Assembly: GCA_035685445.1 (NCBI GenBank)
Contig: DASSAK010000035.1
Span: 1-15,931, forward strand
Source of the DNA: DRGT01 sp035685445
GTDB taxonomy: Archaea; Thermoproteota; Nitrososphaeria; Nitrososphaerales; Nitrosopumilaceae
Reading direction: 5' to 3'
DNA length: 15,931 nt
In this document: positions 5,840-13,590 of the stretch, in pieces
Layout: each line of letters begins with the position of its first letter
Numbering within the stretch: the stretch's first letter is position 1
Program-made: the position numbers and the translations under genes
The notes under the pieces: model-generated
Database searches by the model: none
Told to the model about the DNA's origin: nothing
Seen by the model: the letters and a program-made list of their open reading frames with translations, nothing else

Positions 5840-7417
5840 TTGGCTGGGAAAAGAATTGTTCTTACTGCAGATCGTAGTTTAATGACAAATTATAGAGGAA
5901 ATTTTCTTTATGGTTTTATTGCATGCGGACCATATGAGGTTCTTCCGGAATGGGTTTTTGACAAAGTCTTTTGTCCAGCAGTAGAAACAGATCCTAATAC
6001 TGGAGAAGCTAAAGTAGCACAGGTCGGATTAAGACGAGTTGAAAGCGCCTTACTTCAGGGTTATAATAAAGATGAAGTATTTGTTGCAAACCCAGATTAT
6101 CTTGCAAAGTCAATTGGCCCTGACACTAAAGTTGTGGGAATAAATGTTATGGATCCATTAGGAATGGCACCGGTTACAACAACAATGTCTCCTGAGAAAC
6201 TTTCGTATGTTGCAATGAAATTTAAAAAAATGTGTGCTAAAATAATCCAGTTAAAGAAACAATATGATTTTCATGTGGTAGTTGGCGGCAATGGAGCATG
6301 GGAACTTGCAAAATCAGATAGAATGAAAATTCACGGTATTGATACTGTTGTTGTTGGGGAGGCAGACGAATTAGCATTGGATTTATTTAATGATTTGGAA
6401 AAAGGTGATGCGCCAGAGCTTATGCATTGTTTTGTAAAAAATATTCAAAATATTCCAATTATTGAAGGACCAACCGTGAATTCATTAATTGAGGCAATGA
6501 GAGGTTGTGGTAGAGGATGTGATTTTTGTGATGTTAACAAGCGTTCTAAGAAAGATTTACCACTTGAACGACTTCAACACGAAGCCAAAATAAATCTAGA
6601 TTACGGCTTTGATTCAATTTGGCTTCATTCAGATGAAATGTTGCTTTATGGTTGCGATAACAGAGACTTCAGACCAAATCGTGATGCAATAACTGAGCTA
6701 TGGAGAGGTCTTAAAGGACTAGGAGCAAATTTCGTTGGAACTACACATATGACATTTTCAGCAGTTGCATCAGATCCTGATTTAATGCACGAGATTTCTT
6801 CAATTAACAACCAACATCAAAGTGGAAGATGGTTGGCTACGAATCTTGGAATTGAAACTGTGGCTCCAAGAATGGTTAAAAAACATCTTGGTGTTAAAAC
6901 AAAACCCTTTGCTCCCGAAGAATGGGGAAGTGTTGTAAGAGAAGGAGCACGAATTTTAAATGAGAATCATTGGTTCCCTGCGGCCACCATCATTATTGGT
7001 TGGCCAGATGAAACACCTGATGAAGTTCAATACACTATTGATATGATGACTGATTTTAGAAAAATGGATTTCAGGGGATTAGTTGCGCCATTACTTTACC
7101 AAGACTTTAGTGAAAAGAATTCAATGCATTTTGGAAATCTAAATGAAGCTCAATTTACTCTGTTTTGGAGATGTTGGGAGAATAACCTTCGTGTGATTAA
7201 TGATATAATTCCAATAATTCTTCGAAACAAAACCTATGGACCGCCAATGAAGATATTCATGTATGGCATAATAAAAGCAGGAACATGGGCAATCATGAGA
7301 TATCTAAGAGGGTTGTGCAAAGATCTTTTCAATGGAAGAACACCGGATGAAATTGTTGAAAAATATGCAAGGAGTAGATCTGTAACTGCTCCAAAACTAG
7401 AAACTAAAAAATTATAA
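5840..7417 (+). CDS. B12-binding-type radical SAM protein; possible Grs/Tes-like lipid-modifying enzyme
   Basis: This 525-aa radical SAM enzyme has a Rossmann-like N-terminal domain (about 1-190) of the kind that binds cobalamin. Its last strand and loop read VVVGGNGAW (146-154) and VVVGEADE (170-177); the classic DxHxxG base-off motif is absent. The core carries C223-x3-C227-x2-C230 (CGRGCDFC) for the [4Fe-4S] cluster that cleaves S-adenosylmethionine. Further on are the SAM-barrel segments IWLHSDE and IIIGWPDETPDEV. A helical C-terminal region (about 430-525) follows. The N-terminal motif LTADRSLMTNYRGN and overall plan resemble archaeal radical SAM proteins that include the GDGT ring synthases. 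A role in membrane tetraether modification is therefore possible, but this rests on memory of the family. The start is TTG at 5840, placed 28 nt after a TATA box. The gene overlaps the convergent 107-aa gene by 6 bp at their stops. Confidence 0.85.
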   Translation: MAGKRIVLTADRSLMTNYRGNFLYGFIACGPYEVLPEWVFDKVFCPAVETDPNTGEAKVAQVGLRRVESALLQGYNKDEVFVANPDYLAKSIGPDTKVVGINVMDPLGMAPVTTTMSPEKLSYVAMKFKKMCAKIIQLKKQYDFHVVVGGNGAWELAKSDRMKIHGIDTVVVGEADELALDLFNDLEKGDAPELMHCFVKNIQNIPIIEGPTVNSLIEAMRGCGRGCDFCDVNKRSKKDLPLERLQHEAKINLDYGFDSIWLHSDEMLLYGCDNRDFRPNRDAITELWRGLKGLGANFVGTTHMTFSAVASDPDLMHEISSINNQHQSGRWLATNLGIETVAPRMVKKHLGVKTKPFAPEEWGSVVREGARILNENHWFPAATIIIGWPDETPDEVQYTIDMMTDFRKMDFRGLVAPLLYQDFSEKNSMHFGNLNEAQFTLFWRCWENNLRVINDIIPIILRNKTYGPPMKIFMYGIIKAGTWAIMRYLRGLCKDLFNGRTPDEIVEKYARSRSVTAPKLETKKL

Positions 7418-7735
7418 TTTTTCTAATGCAGCATCTGCAATCGTATTTCTTTTTGGTGTAAGACAAACAAAGTAAGTTTTATCTGCTCTTTCAATTGATT
7501 CAACTTTTTTGTAAGAATTTGAATTTATATCAAATTCATATATTCCATTATCGAGAGAGCCTTTTGAGTAAATCATTAGATAGCTTTCCCCAGTTGCAGG
7601 GCTCAACGGAATAAACGACATCACATATCCTTTGTATGAATTTACTGGCATCGTATTTTTCATAGGAGGGGCAGCTGATGACATGTAAAGAAAAATATCT
7701 TCTATTGTATCAAATTCTTCATATTCAACTTGCAT
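7412..7735 (-). CDS. Hypothetical protein, 107 aa
   Basis: The protein is not recognised. It is a 107-aa cytoplasmic-looking protein with no signal peptide, membrane segment or cysteine cluster; the one Cys is near the C-terminus. The N-terminus is acidic (QVEYEEFDTIEDIF). The middle alternates hydrophobic and polar residues (SYLMIYSKGSLDNGIYEFDI), which suggests a small beta or alpha-beta fold. A clear TATA box lies about 25 nt upstream of its ATG, and codon use resembles its neighbours, so it is very probably a real gene. Its TAA lies inside the last codons of the radical SAM gene, tail to tail. No function is proposed. Confidence 0.75.
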   Translation of the reverse strand: MQVEYEEFDTIEDIFLYMSSAAPPMKNTMPVNSYKGYVMSFIPLSPATGESYLMIYSKGSLDNGIYEFDINSNSYKKVESIERADKTYFVCLTPKRNTIADAALEKL

Positions 7736-7755
7736 TATAGTGATGATTATTTTTG

Positions 7756-7765
7756 AATATAATAA
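7756..7765 (-). promoter_or_regulatory. TATA box of the 107-aa hypothetical gene
   Basis: Read leftward the sequence is TTATTATATT, centred about 25 nt before the ATG at 7735. This predicts a leaderless transcript and supports the start choice. Confidence 0.55.
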
Positions 7766-7781
7766 GCTACGGCGTGAAAAA

Positions 7782-8870
7782 CTAGCGTTTATTTCTAGAT
7801 TTTAAGTGCGTATGGAGTTTGTAGGCAAATGCTGTTGGAGCGGCAATATACAATCCCAAATTGAGTGCTATTACTGAGATACCAAATGTCAGAACTTCAG
7901 CCTCTGAACCATTTTCTGCCAAAGTCATTATTGACAATGACGAAATCATTGGAGTGATGAAGAGTTTTGTAGCTTCCTTAAAGATTGGGTTTTGTCTCTC
8001 CCAATCAGCTATGGTTGGAGAGAATGTGTAATAGAACTGATTAAATGAATTCATAAATGAAGTTCCAGAAGAAGTGCTAAGTACAGTATTATCTCTAATT
8101 TCTCTAAGAAATTGTACTTGTGGTGCTAGTTCAGAACCATAAGTTGCTGTTGCAATGAGACACCCTCCGCCGCCATTTCCTGTTTCTTCAAGTACACAAA
8201 TTCCATTCTTCAATACAGTTCCTGGTCCACATTCAGGTCCTCCTGAGGATGGAGGGGGTTCTTTATCAATACATTGACCATTAATCAATTCCTGATTTGG
8301 TCCACAGGTAGTTGGAGGTGGCGGGGGCGGGGGTTCTTTATCAATACATTGACCATTAATCAATTCCTGATTTGGTCCACAGGTAGTTTGTTTAGGTGGA
8401 GGTGGTGGAGGAGTAAATCCTGAAGCTGTAAATGAAAATGATGTTTTAGATTCTTGTGCTCCATATTTAGCAGTAATTTCATAATCTCCACTAGTTTTCA
8501 TCGTACCTCCTGCAATAATATTATGAGAAAATTGCCCATCTGCAGATACTTCTACTTGGCCAATAGCAACAATGTTTCCTGTTGGATCAGTAACTATTAG
8601 GACGACAGGAGTGTCAGGAAAAGTCGTACTAATAGTTCCTACATTTCCTGTAATTCTTATTGTATTACGATCTTCGTAAGATGAACGGTCTGTATCAAGT
8701 GTAAAAACTTGTGGTCCTGATTCATCAATGTCCAGACATTGATTGTTTTGGAAGACTTGGTTTGGTCCACAATCCTCCGGACCTTGTTGAGCAAAAGTTA
8801 AACCTGAAAAACCATATGACAAAATTGAAACGGTTAATACTATTATCGCTAGGTTCCCGAAACGCCTCAT
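7782..8870 (-). CDS. Secreted modular protein with C-x10-C repeats and CFI-box C-terminal domain
   Basis: This 362-aa exported protein starts with a signal peptide (1-27, cleavage after GLTFA). The module C34-x10-C45 (CGPNQVFQNNQC) follows. An Ig-like domain (about 54-148) is related to those of the two PEFG proteins. A proline-rich stalk then holds three more modules (C164-C175, C189-C200, C214-C225), the middle two identical over TTCGPNQELINGQCIDKEPP. After GNGGGG comes CLIATATYGSELAPQV (237-252) and the segment FYYTFSPTIADW. This matches the CFI-box C-terminal domain found at the ends of secreted proteins in bacteria and archaea, thought to act in sorting or anchoring. Two hydrophobic segments (about 300-316 and 326-348) and a basic tail (HLKSRNKR) end it. 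The role is unknown; it is probably an envelope protein. It lies just downstream of the S-layer-type gene on the same strand. Confidence 0.85.
   Translation of the reverse strand: MRRFGNLAIIVLTVSILSYGFSGLTFAQQGPEDCGPNQVFQNNQCLDIDESGPQVFTLDTDRSSYEDRNTIRITGNVGTISTTFPDTPVVLIVTDPTGNIVAIGQVEVSADGQFSHNIIAGGTMKTSGDYEITAKYGAQESKTSFSFTASGFTPPPPPPKQTTCGPNQELINGQCIDKEPPPPPPPTTCGPNQELINGQCIDKEPPPSSGGPECGPGTVLKNGICVLEETGNGGGGCLIATATYGSELAPQVQFLREIRDNTVLSTSSGTSFMNSFNQFYYTFSPTIADWERQNPIFKEATKLFITPMISSLSIMTLAENGSEAEVLTFGISVIALNLGLYIAAPTAFAYKLHTHLKSRNKR
8254..8388 (-). repeat. Tandem 75-bp repeat within the CFI-box gene
   Basis: Sixty bases are identical between 8254-8313 and 8329-8388, a 75-bp period that keeps frame (25 residues). 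Each copy encodes one C-x10-C module plus part of the proline stalk. The 15-bp spacer (8314-8328) is G-rich on the plus strand and encodes prolines. This looks like recent in-frame duplication. Confidence 0.95.
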
Positions 8871-8895
8871 TTTCTGGAATTTTCAACGTTTGAGA

Positions 8896-8904
8896 GTATT
8901 TAAG
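8896..8904 (-). promoter_or_regulatory. TATA box of the CFI-box gene
   Basis: Read leftward the sequence is CTTAAATAC, centred about 30 nt upstream of the ATG at 8870. The gene therefore probably has its own promoter with a leader of only a few bases, despite following the S-layer-type gene. Confidence 0.5.
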
Positions 8905-8931
8905 AATTCGGCGAAAGAAAATTTGACATTA

Positions 8932-11900
8932 TTATACCCTGATTATACCTTCATTTGCCAAAAATTCTAATGCAGAAACAAATTCATCATCAGAAATTAA
9001 ATCATCTGACCACCATTTTGCATTATTTTTTATCCATGAGGGAATCGTCTTTTCAGATTTTGTTGACGATTGTGATTCTGGAATCAAAATTATTTCTTCT
9101 TTTATTAGATGTTCAATTCCTCCAATAAATTCATCATCTGATATAGCATCAGAGGACCACCATCCAGCATTATTTTTTATCCATTCCGGAACAACATGTT
9201 TTACTACAGTAAATGAAGCGCTTCCTTGATTATTTCCCAAATACTCAACAAAGACATGATAAGATCCAAGCTTTGAGTCATGATCTAATTTCATTGAAGC
9301 TTTATAGCTTCCTTGACTTGTGGCAAATAAATTAAAGGGTTGAACTGTTTTATCGGGATGTTCTAAAATTAAGTTAATTTGTGTGCCTTGTTTGTAATTT
9401 GCAATTTTTCCAGAAACAATAACTTCAGTTGTTTCTTTGTATTTAGGTAAAACAAATTTGTTAGCATTAAGACTCAGAGTAGATGATTGTGTTGTTGAGC
9501 TTGATCTACCAGTTGTGAAAATGTTTTGATTTCCAGAAGAATCTCTAAAATCAAAATATTTTAGCTCAACACTTCCACCTGCAGGAGAAATTAATGCAGT
9601 TCCAGATTCATTGCAAATTCTTGTTGGTAATCTAAAAACACCCTCAAAAATTCCTGATGAGGGGCTTGTTTCTGTAAGAGTAAATCCTGTGGATGCTAAT
9701 CCGCCGTGCTCTACACCATCAATTGTACATCTTTTGAATCGAATGTCTTTGATTCTAACTTCTAAGAGAGAATTTCCAGAGGAATCTCCTACAGTGTCAA
9801 CAGCAGGAGATTTTGGATCATCAATCACAAAATAAGATTCAATGGTATCTTTGTCTAGGTTTAGATCAGGATCTTTTAATACAATTCCAACAGGATGGCC
9901 TAATCGAAAGGTTTGAGAGGAAAATCCTACTATGCCTGAATTAGTTTTAATGTCACTTTTAGTTGAAACGTCAATCGTCGTTCCAACTGTGGCAACATCA
10001 GAATATTTTATTGCAATTCCTTTTTCATCAATTAATCTCTCATTTACCAAAAATTGTATTTCATCATTTATTGTATTTAGTGATTTTATCAGAGAAGGTG
10101 AAAAGAAGTTTAATTGGTTTGTAACTGTATATTCCATAGTTCCTGTAAATGTTGCCGAATTTACCGATGTTTCTTCCAGCTCAAAACGATAAATTGCGTT
10201 GTTAATGATTTGTTCTCCTATTAATCCAAAAGAAAAGAAATCTACAACTATTGGTTGCGTATTAGTTTCTGAAGTAATGTTACCTACATTTGTAGAGTCA
10301 TTTGATGAATCAAAATTAATCACCAAGAAAGCAGTTCCTGATTTTGAACTAATTGCATCAATATCATTATCATCAAGTTGCACTAAACCTTGGGCACTTG
10401 AGATACCACCTACATCAACTATTGTTATTGGAGAAGCATCTGACAGACCAAAGTGTAATGATATTGAAGTGTCTGCAAAATTATTTACATCAAGTTGTCG
10501 CTGAATTGATCTTAAATCAAAATTTATCCAATTTGTTCCAGCAGAAGAAGGATCATTATCAATAAACAATTCTTCAAGCTGGTTAGCTGTAATGCCTAAA
10601 TTAATTGAAATTTTTTCAAAAGAAGGCATTGAAATTGGTGTTCTAGTATCCAGAATTAATCTATCAGAGTTTGAATCAGGAACAGAAGATGGAATAGAAG
10701 TTCCTGTAGATACTAGATTTGAGGTTGAGTTTGGATAGAATTTCACATTTGATGCTTTTTCTAATGTTAATGGTTGACCGATTTGCAACGTTGGAATTAG
10801 TGCACTGCTACGAAATACGTCTAAATCATCCCTAGCCCCAGGATTTATGTTCTGATCAGGATCAATTATTGTTACAGGATATTTTGTACCTGCTTGAAAA
10901 ATACTTTCTTGAGTGCCAACGGATACTGAAGCGGTTGTAGAACCCGACACAATTGAACTAGATTTTGAATTGTAAACTATTACAGCAGATTTTCCTCGTG
11001 GGGCGTCACTTTTGATACCAATAACAGAAATGTCACCATCATCAAAGCTTTCAAAAATTCCAGAGTTTGGTTGGGTTTCTACAAGGGTAATAATATTAGA
11101 AAAGGTGTTTGTTCCATCAGTTACAGAAGAATCAGGTTGACGGTCATTTGTTTTTAGTTCTGCTACATCACCCAAAGTCATTGAGACTTTGCCGTTATCA
11201 TCAAAGTCAAGACTAGAAAGATTAGGAATCATATTTACCAGACCTGAATTTCCATTTGCAGAATCAATTCCATTTTCATCATATGCTTGATAGAAAGTTG
11301 CAATTGGTGGTGTCACCTTAAATGTCCATGAATCTCTAGAGGTTGGATCTTGGTTTAATTGAAAATCTAAAAGTGTTACAAAAACTTCAGCATTTTTTGG
11401 ATAATTTGCTCTGTCAAGATTTAATGAAATATTTTCCATCTCATCATAAGTTAGTTTGACTTTTTGTGCTTCACCACCTGGATTGTATTGAATTTCAACG
11501 CTGTTACTAAAAGAAAATAATTGAACAATTGGCCATGCAGATGCTGAAAGACCTATTTGTCCAGTTGGGATATTGCTATTTGTATTAATTGATTTTGGTT
11601 GACGTACTACATTATTTTCAAATAATGAAGATGCTGGAGTTCCTGTACATTGTTGAAATGGTGCTGTTCCATCAGTTCCTGTTATTCCAGGATCACCTGG
11701 AAAAGAAAATCCTACAGTCTGGGAAAAACTTGGTCCAAAAATAGTAGTATCCTTACTACAAAAAACTCCAAAATCTAATCCCTTCCCTATTGTTCCAGCA
11801 TTAAAAGAGATTTGGTCTGCAGTTTTTGCTTTGTTTACATTAGCAAAGTAAGCATACCATTGTCCATCTGATGCTTGCACCATTCGTAGTTTTTTACCAT

Positions 11901-12120
11901 TAATTGTAACATCAGGTTCGCCCTTTCCTTCGCCAGTATCTCTCAAATTAGGATCATTAATTACAACTTCAACAACCATAGAACCAGAAAATGTATTTTC
12001 AAAAGTTAGATTTTCGGCCGAGACGTACAAATTTGGGTTGTGAGAGGCTTCTGCTTCAAAATTTGAGATTAGAGGAAGTAAAAGCAAAACCGCTGCTAAC
12101 GCAATAATATTCCTACTCAA
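8932..12120 (-). CDS. S-layer-type surface protein with C-terminal WIKNNA repeats
   Basis: This 1062-aa exported protein has a signal peptide (1-25, cleavage near EAEAS). The mature N-terminus has SHNPNLYVSAENLTFEN, EVVINDPNLRDT and GEPDVTINGKKLRMVQASDG, resembling the S-layer proteins of Nitrosopumilus-type archaea. The body is a chain of beta-rich domains with recurring phrases of the type LTETSPSSGIFEG and IDPDQNINPGA, typical of repeated Ig-like S-layer domains. Residues about 881-973 are an Ig-like domain similar to the other surface proteins here. The end has two copies of [VI]P-x-WIKNNA-x-WWS...ISDDEF (977-1013 and 1026-1062), a module common at the C-termini of thaumarchaeal surface proteins. 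There are only four cysteines in the mature protein. The start is TTG, with AAGG about 4-5 nt upstream. It may be the lattice protein or a paralogue; the sequence does not decide. Confidence 0.85.
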   Translation of the reverse strand: MSRNIIALAAVLLLLPLISNFEAEASHNPNLYVSAENLTFENTFSGSMVVEVVINDPNLRDTGEGKGEPDVTINGKKLRMVQASDGQWYAYFANVNKAKTADQISFNAGTIGKGLDFGVFCSKDTTIFGPSFSQTVGFSFPGDPGITGTDGTAPFQQCTGTPASSLFENNVVRQPKSINTNSNIPTGQIGLSASAWPIVQLFSFSNSVEIQYNPGGEAQKVKLTYDEMENISLNLDRANYPKNAEVFVTLLDFQLNQDPTSRDSWTFKVTPPIATFYQAYDENGIDSANGNSGLVNMIPNLSSLDFDDNGKVSMTLGDVAELKTNDRQPDSSVTDGTNTFSNIITLVETQPNSGIFESFDDGDISVIGIKSDAPRGKSAVIVYNSKSSSIVSGSTTASVSVGTQESIFQAGTKYPVTIIDPDQNINPGARDDLDVFRSSALIPTLQIGQPLTLEKASNVKFYPNSTSNLVSTGTSIPSSVPDSNSDRLILDTRTPISMPSFEKISINLGITANQLEELFIDNDPSSAGTNWINFDLRSIQRQLDVNNFADTSISLHFGLSDASPITIVDVGGISSAQGLVQLDDNDIDAISSKSGTAFLVINFDSSNDSTNVGNITSETNTQPIVVDFFSFGLIGEQIINNAIYRFELEETSVNSATFTGTMEYTVTNQLNFFSPSLIKSLNTINDEIQFLVNERLIDEKGIAIKYSDVATVGTTIDVSTKSDIKTNSGIVGFSSQTFRLGHPVGIVLKDPDLNLDKDTIESYFVIDDPKSPAVDTVGDSSGNSLLEVRIKDIRFKRCTIDGVEHGGLASTGFTLTETSPSSGIFEGVFRLPTRICNESGTALISPAGGSVELKYFDFRDSSGNQNIFTTGRSSSTTQSSTLSLNANKFVLPKYKETTEVIVSGKIANYKQGTQINLILEHPDKTVQPFNLFATSQGSYKASMKLDHDSKLGSYHVFVEYLGNNQGSASFTVVKHVVPEWIKNNAGWWSSDAISDDEFIGGIEHLIKEEIILIPESQSSTKSEKTIPSWIKNNAKWWSDDLISDDEFVSALEFLANEGIIRV

Positions 12121-12150
12121 TTGACCTTGTGAGCAAGTTGTCTATTCAAA

Positions 12151-12159
12151 CAAATAATG
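12151..12159 (-). promoter_or_regulatory. Probable TATA box of the S-layer-type gene
   Basis: Read leftward the sequence is CATTATTTG, centred about 35 nt before the TTG at 12120. This allows a short leader of about 10 nt holding the AAGG ribosome-binding element at 12125-12128. The match to consensus is only fair. Confidence 0.35.
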
Positions 12160-12216
12160 TTGTCGTATGAATTATACTGTAATTGAATACAATACTAGTA
12201 ATAATCAGATAATACA

Positions 12217-12221
12217 GAGGG
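12217..12221 (+). promoter_or_regulatory. Ribosome binding site deciding the CDF start
   Basis: GAGGG, complementary to the 16S anti-Shine-Dalgarno, ends 5 nt before the ATG at 12227. The upstream in-frame ATG at 12167 has no such element. This favours the shorter CDF protein. Confidence 0.6.
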
Positions 12222-12226
12222 TTTCA

Positions 12227-13585
12227 ATGTCAATGTTTGTACAAAGAACCAAAGTTCTAAAAATTTCTTTAATTGCTATTTTATCTGCATTTGTAGTAGA
12301 GTTTGTTTTTGGCATATTTTCAAATAGTCTAGGTCTAATTACTGACAGCATTCATGCGCTTTTAGATAGTGTTGTTACAATTATTCTTCTTTTAGCTGCA
12401 AAAATGGCCATCAAGCCACCTGATGCAGAACATACGTATGGTCATGGAAAGGTCGAATCTCTTGGCGGATTAATTGGTGGAATTGCTATTTTGTTGATTG
12501 CAGCATATTTTATTTTTGAAGCAATCAATAGAATTCAAAGCCCCCCTCCAGAAATTTTACCAGGTCTTGTAGCATTAACTGCTGGCATATATACAATAGG
12601 AGTGGATGTTTTCAGAATTGTGCTTTTAAGAAAATCAATTAAAAAAATTGGTGGTTCAACACTCAAGGCTGATTTTTACCATGCATTTATGGATCTAGGT
12701 TCTACCATGGTTGCAATAATTGGAATCATATTGGTTTCATATGGATTCTATCATGGAGACTTTTTTGCAGCATTAATTCTTGGAGGAGTTTTAGCTATAC
12801 TAAGTTTAAAGCTAATCTACACAACAGCTATTGACCTGACAGATATTATTTCTCCCCAATTAGTTAACCAAGTAAGGCAAATTGTTGCAAATACTGATGG
12901 AGTTATCGAACCAGGGCCAATTCGTATGCGAAAATCGGGGGATACATTATTTGCAGATGTCACTATTTCATTGAGAGGGGATGCAAGTTTTGATAAAGCT
13001 CATGAAATTAGTCACAATGCAGAGTCTAACATTAAAAATTCTTTTCCAAACGCCAAGGTGACAATACATTTTGAACCAAATTGGGATGAAGTGCCACGAA
13101 ATTCCAAAATTTATGATGTGGCTTCATCAGTTAAAGGAGTAAAAGGAGTTCACAATGTTAGCTCGTACACTTCGGAGGGAAAAATCTATGCCAGCTTACA
13201 CGTAATGGTTGACAGAGAAATAAATCTAGAGTCAGCGCATGAGATTTCAGATAACATAGAGGACAAAATTCAAGAGATTATTCCCGAAGCTGAACATGTT
13301 ACGATTCATCTTGAACCATATGTCATGGTACCGGATAATCTTAAGATGGAAAGTAAAAAAACTGAAGAAAAAATAAAAATCCTACTAGGAGAATACAGCG
13401 AAATAAAGAAAATTGGAAGAATTGTAATTCTTAATTTCAAAAATATGTTGAAAATAGATATTGATATTTCATTTGAAAAAAGTTTGTCAATTGAAAAGGT
13501 TCATGATTTAACGTCTCAAATTGAAAGAAAAATTCATACACAGTTCAAAAATTCAATAATAACCATTCATCCAGAACCAATTTAG
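12227..13585 (+). CDS. Cation diffusion facilitator (Zn/Fe/Mn efflux) with three tandem C-terminal domains
   Basis: This 452-aa inner-membrane metal/proton antiporter of the CDF family moves divalent cations, probably Zn, out of the cytoplasm. Residues 1 to about 205 hold the usual six transmembrane helices. The transport site is H43-x3-D47 in helix 2 (DSIHALLD) and H152-x3-D156 in helix 5 (ADFYHAFMD), the HD-HD set of zinc-type members. HTYGHGK lies between helices 2 and 3. CDFs normally end in one cytoplasmic ferredoxin-like domain of about 80 residues. Here three follow (about 209-285, 292-366, 376-452), each with a helix like AHEIS..IE..I and a strand TIHxEP. ATG at 12227 is chosen for its GAGGG element; ATG at 12167 would add 20 residues unlike a CDF N-terminus. 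It diverges from the S-layer-type gene and meets the ZIP gene 5 bp away. Confidence 0.9.
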   Translation: MSMFVQRTKVLKISLIAILSAFVVEFVFGIFSNSLGLITDSIHALLDSVVTIILLLAAKMAIKPPDAEHTYGHGKVESLGGLIGGIAILLIAAYFIFEAINRIQSPPPEILPGLVALTAGIYTIGVDVFRIVLLRKSIKKIGGSTLKADFYHAFMDLGSTMVAIIGIILVSYGFYHGDFFAALILGGVLAILSLKLIYTTAIDLTDIISPQLVNQVRQIVANTDGVIEPGPIRMRKSGDTLFADVTISLRGDASFDKAHEISHNAESNIKNSFPNAKVTIHFEPNWDEVPRNSKIYDVASSVKGVKGVHNVSSYTSEGKIYASLHVMVDREINLESAHEISDNIEDKIQEIIPEAEHVTIHLEPYVMVPDNLKMESKKTEEKIKILLGEYSEIKKIGRIVILNFKNMLKIDIDISFEKSLSIEKVHDLTSQIERKIHTQFKNSIITIHPEPI

Positions 13586-13590
13586 ATCAG

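Noticed and set aside
8314..8333. G-rich tract considered as a G-quadruplex
   Set aside because: Only two runs reach three or more Gs; the tract is explained by proline codons on the minus strand.
8254..8388. Repeat array considered as a CRISPR-like or intergenic element
   Set aside because: There are only two copies, in frame inside a coding region with a 75-bp period and protein-level meaning, so it is a domain duplication.
9611..10565. Four plus-strand frames of 70-101 aa opposite the S-layer-type gene
   Set aside because: They lie wholly inside a convincing 1062-aa gene, overlap each other and lack start signals; low stop density on the opposite strand explains them.
12167..12226. Twenty extra N-terminal codons of the CDF gene from the ATG at 12167
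   Set aside because: The ATG at 12227 has GAGGG 5 nt upstream, and the extra residues are polar and not CDF-like. The longer form cannot be fully excluded.
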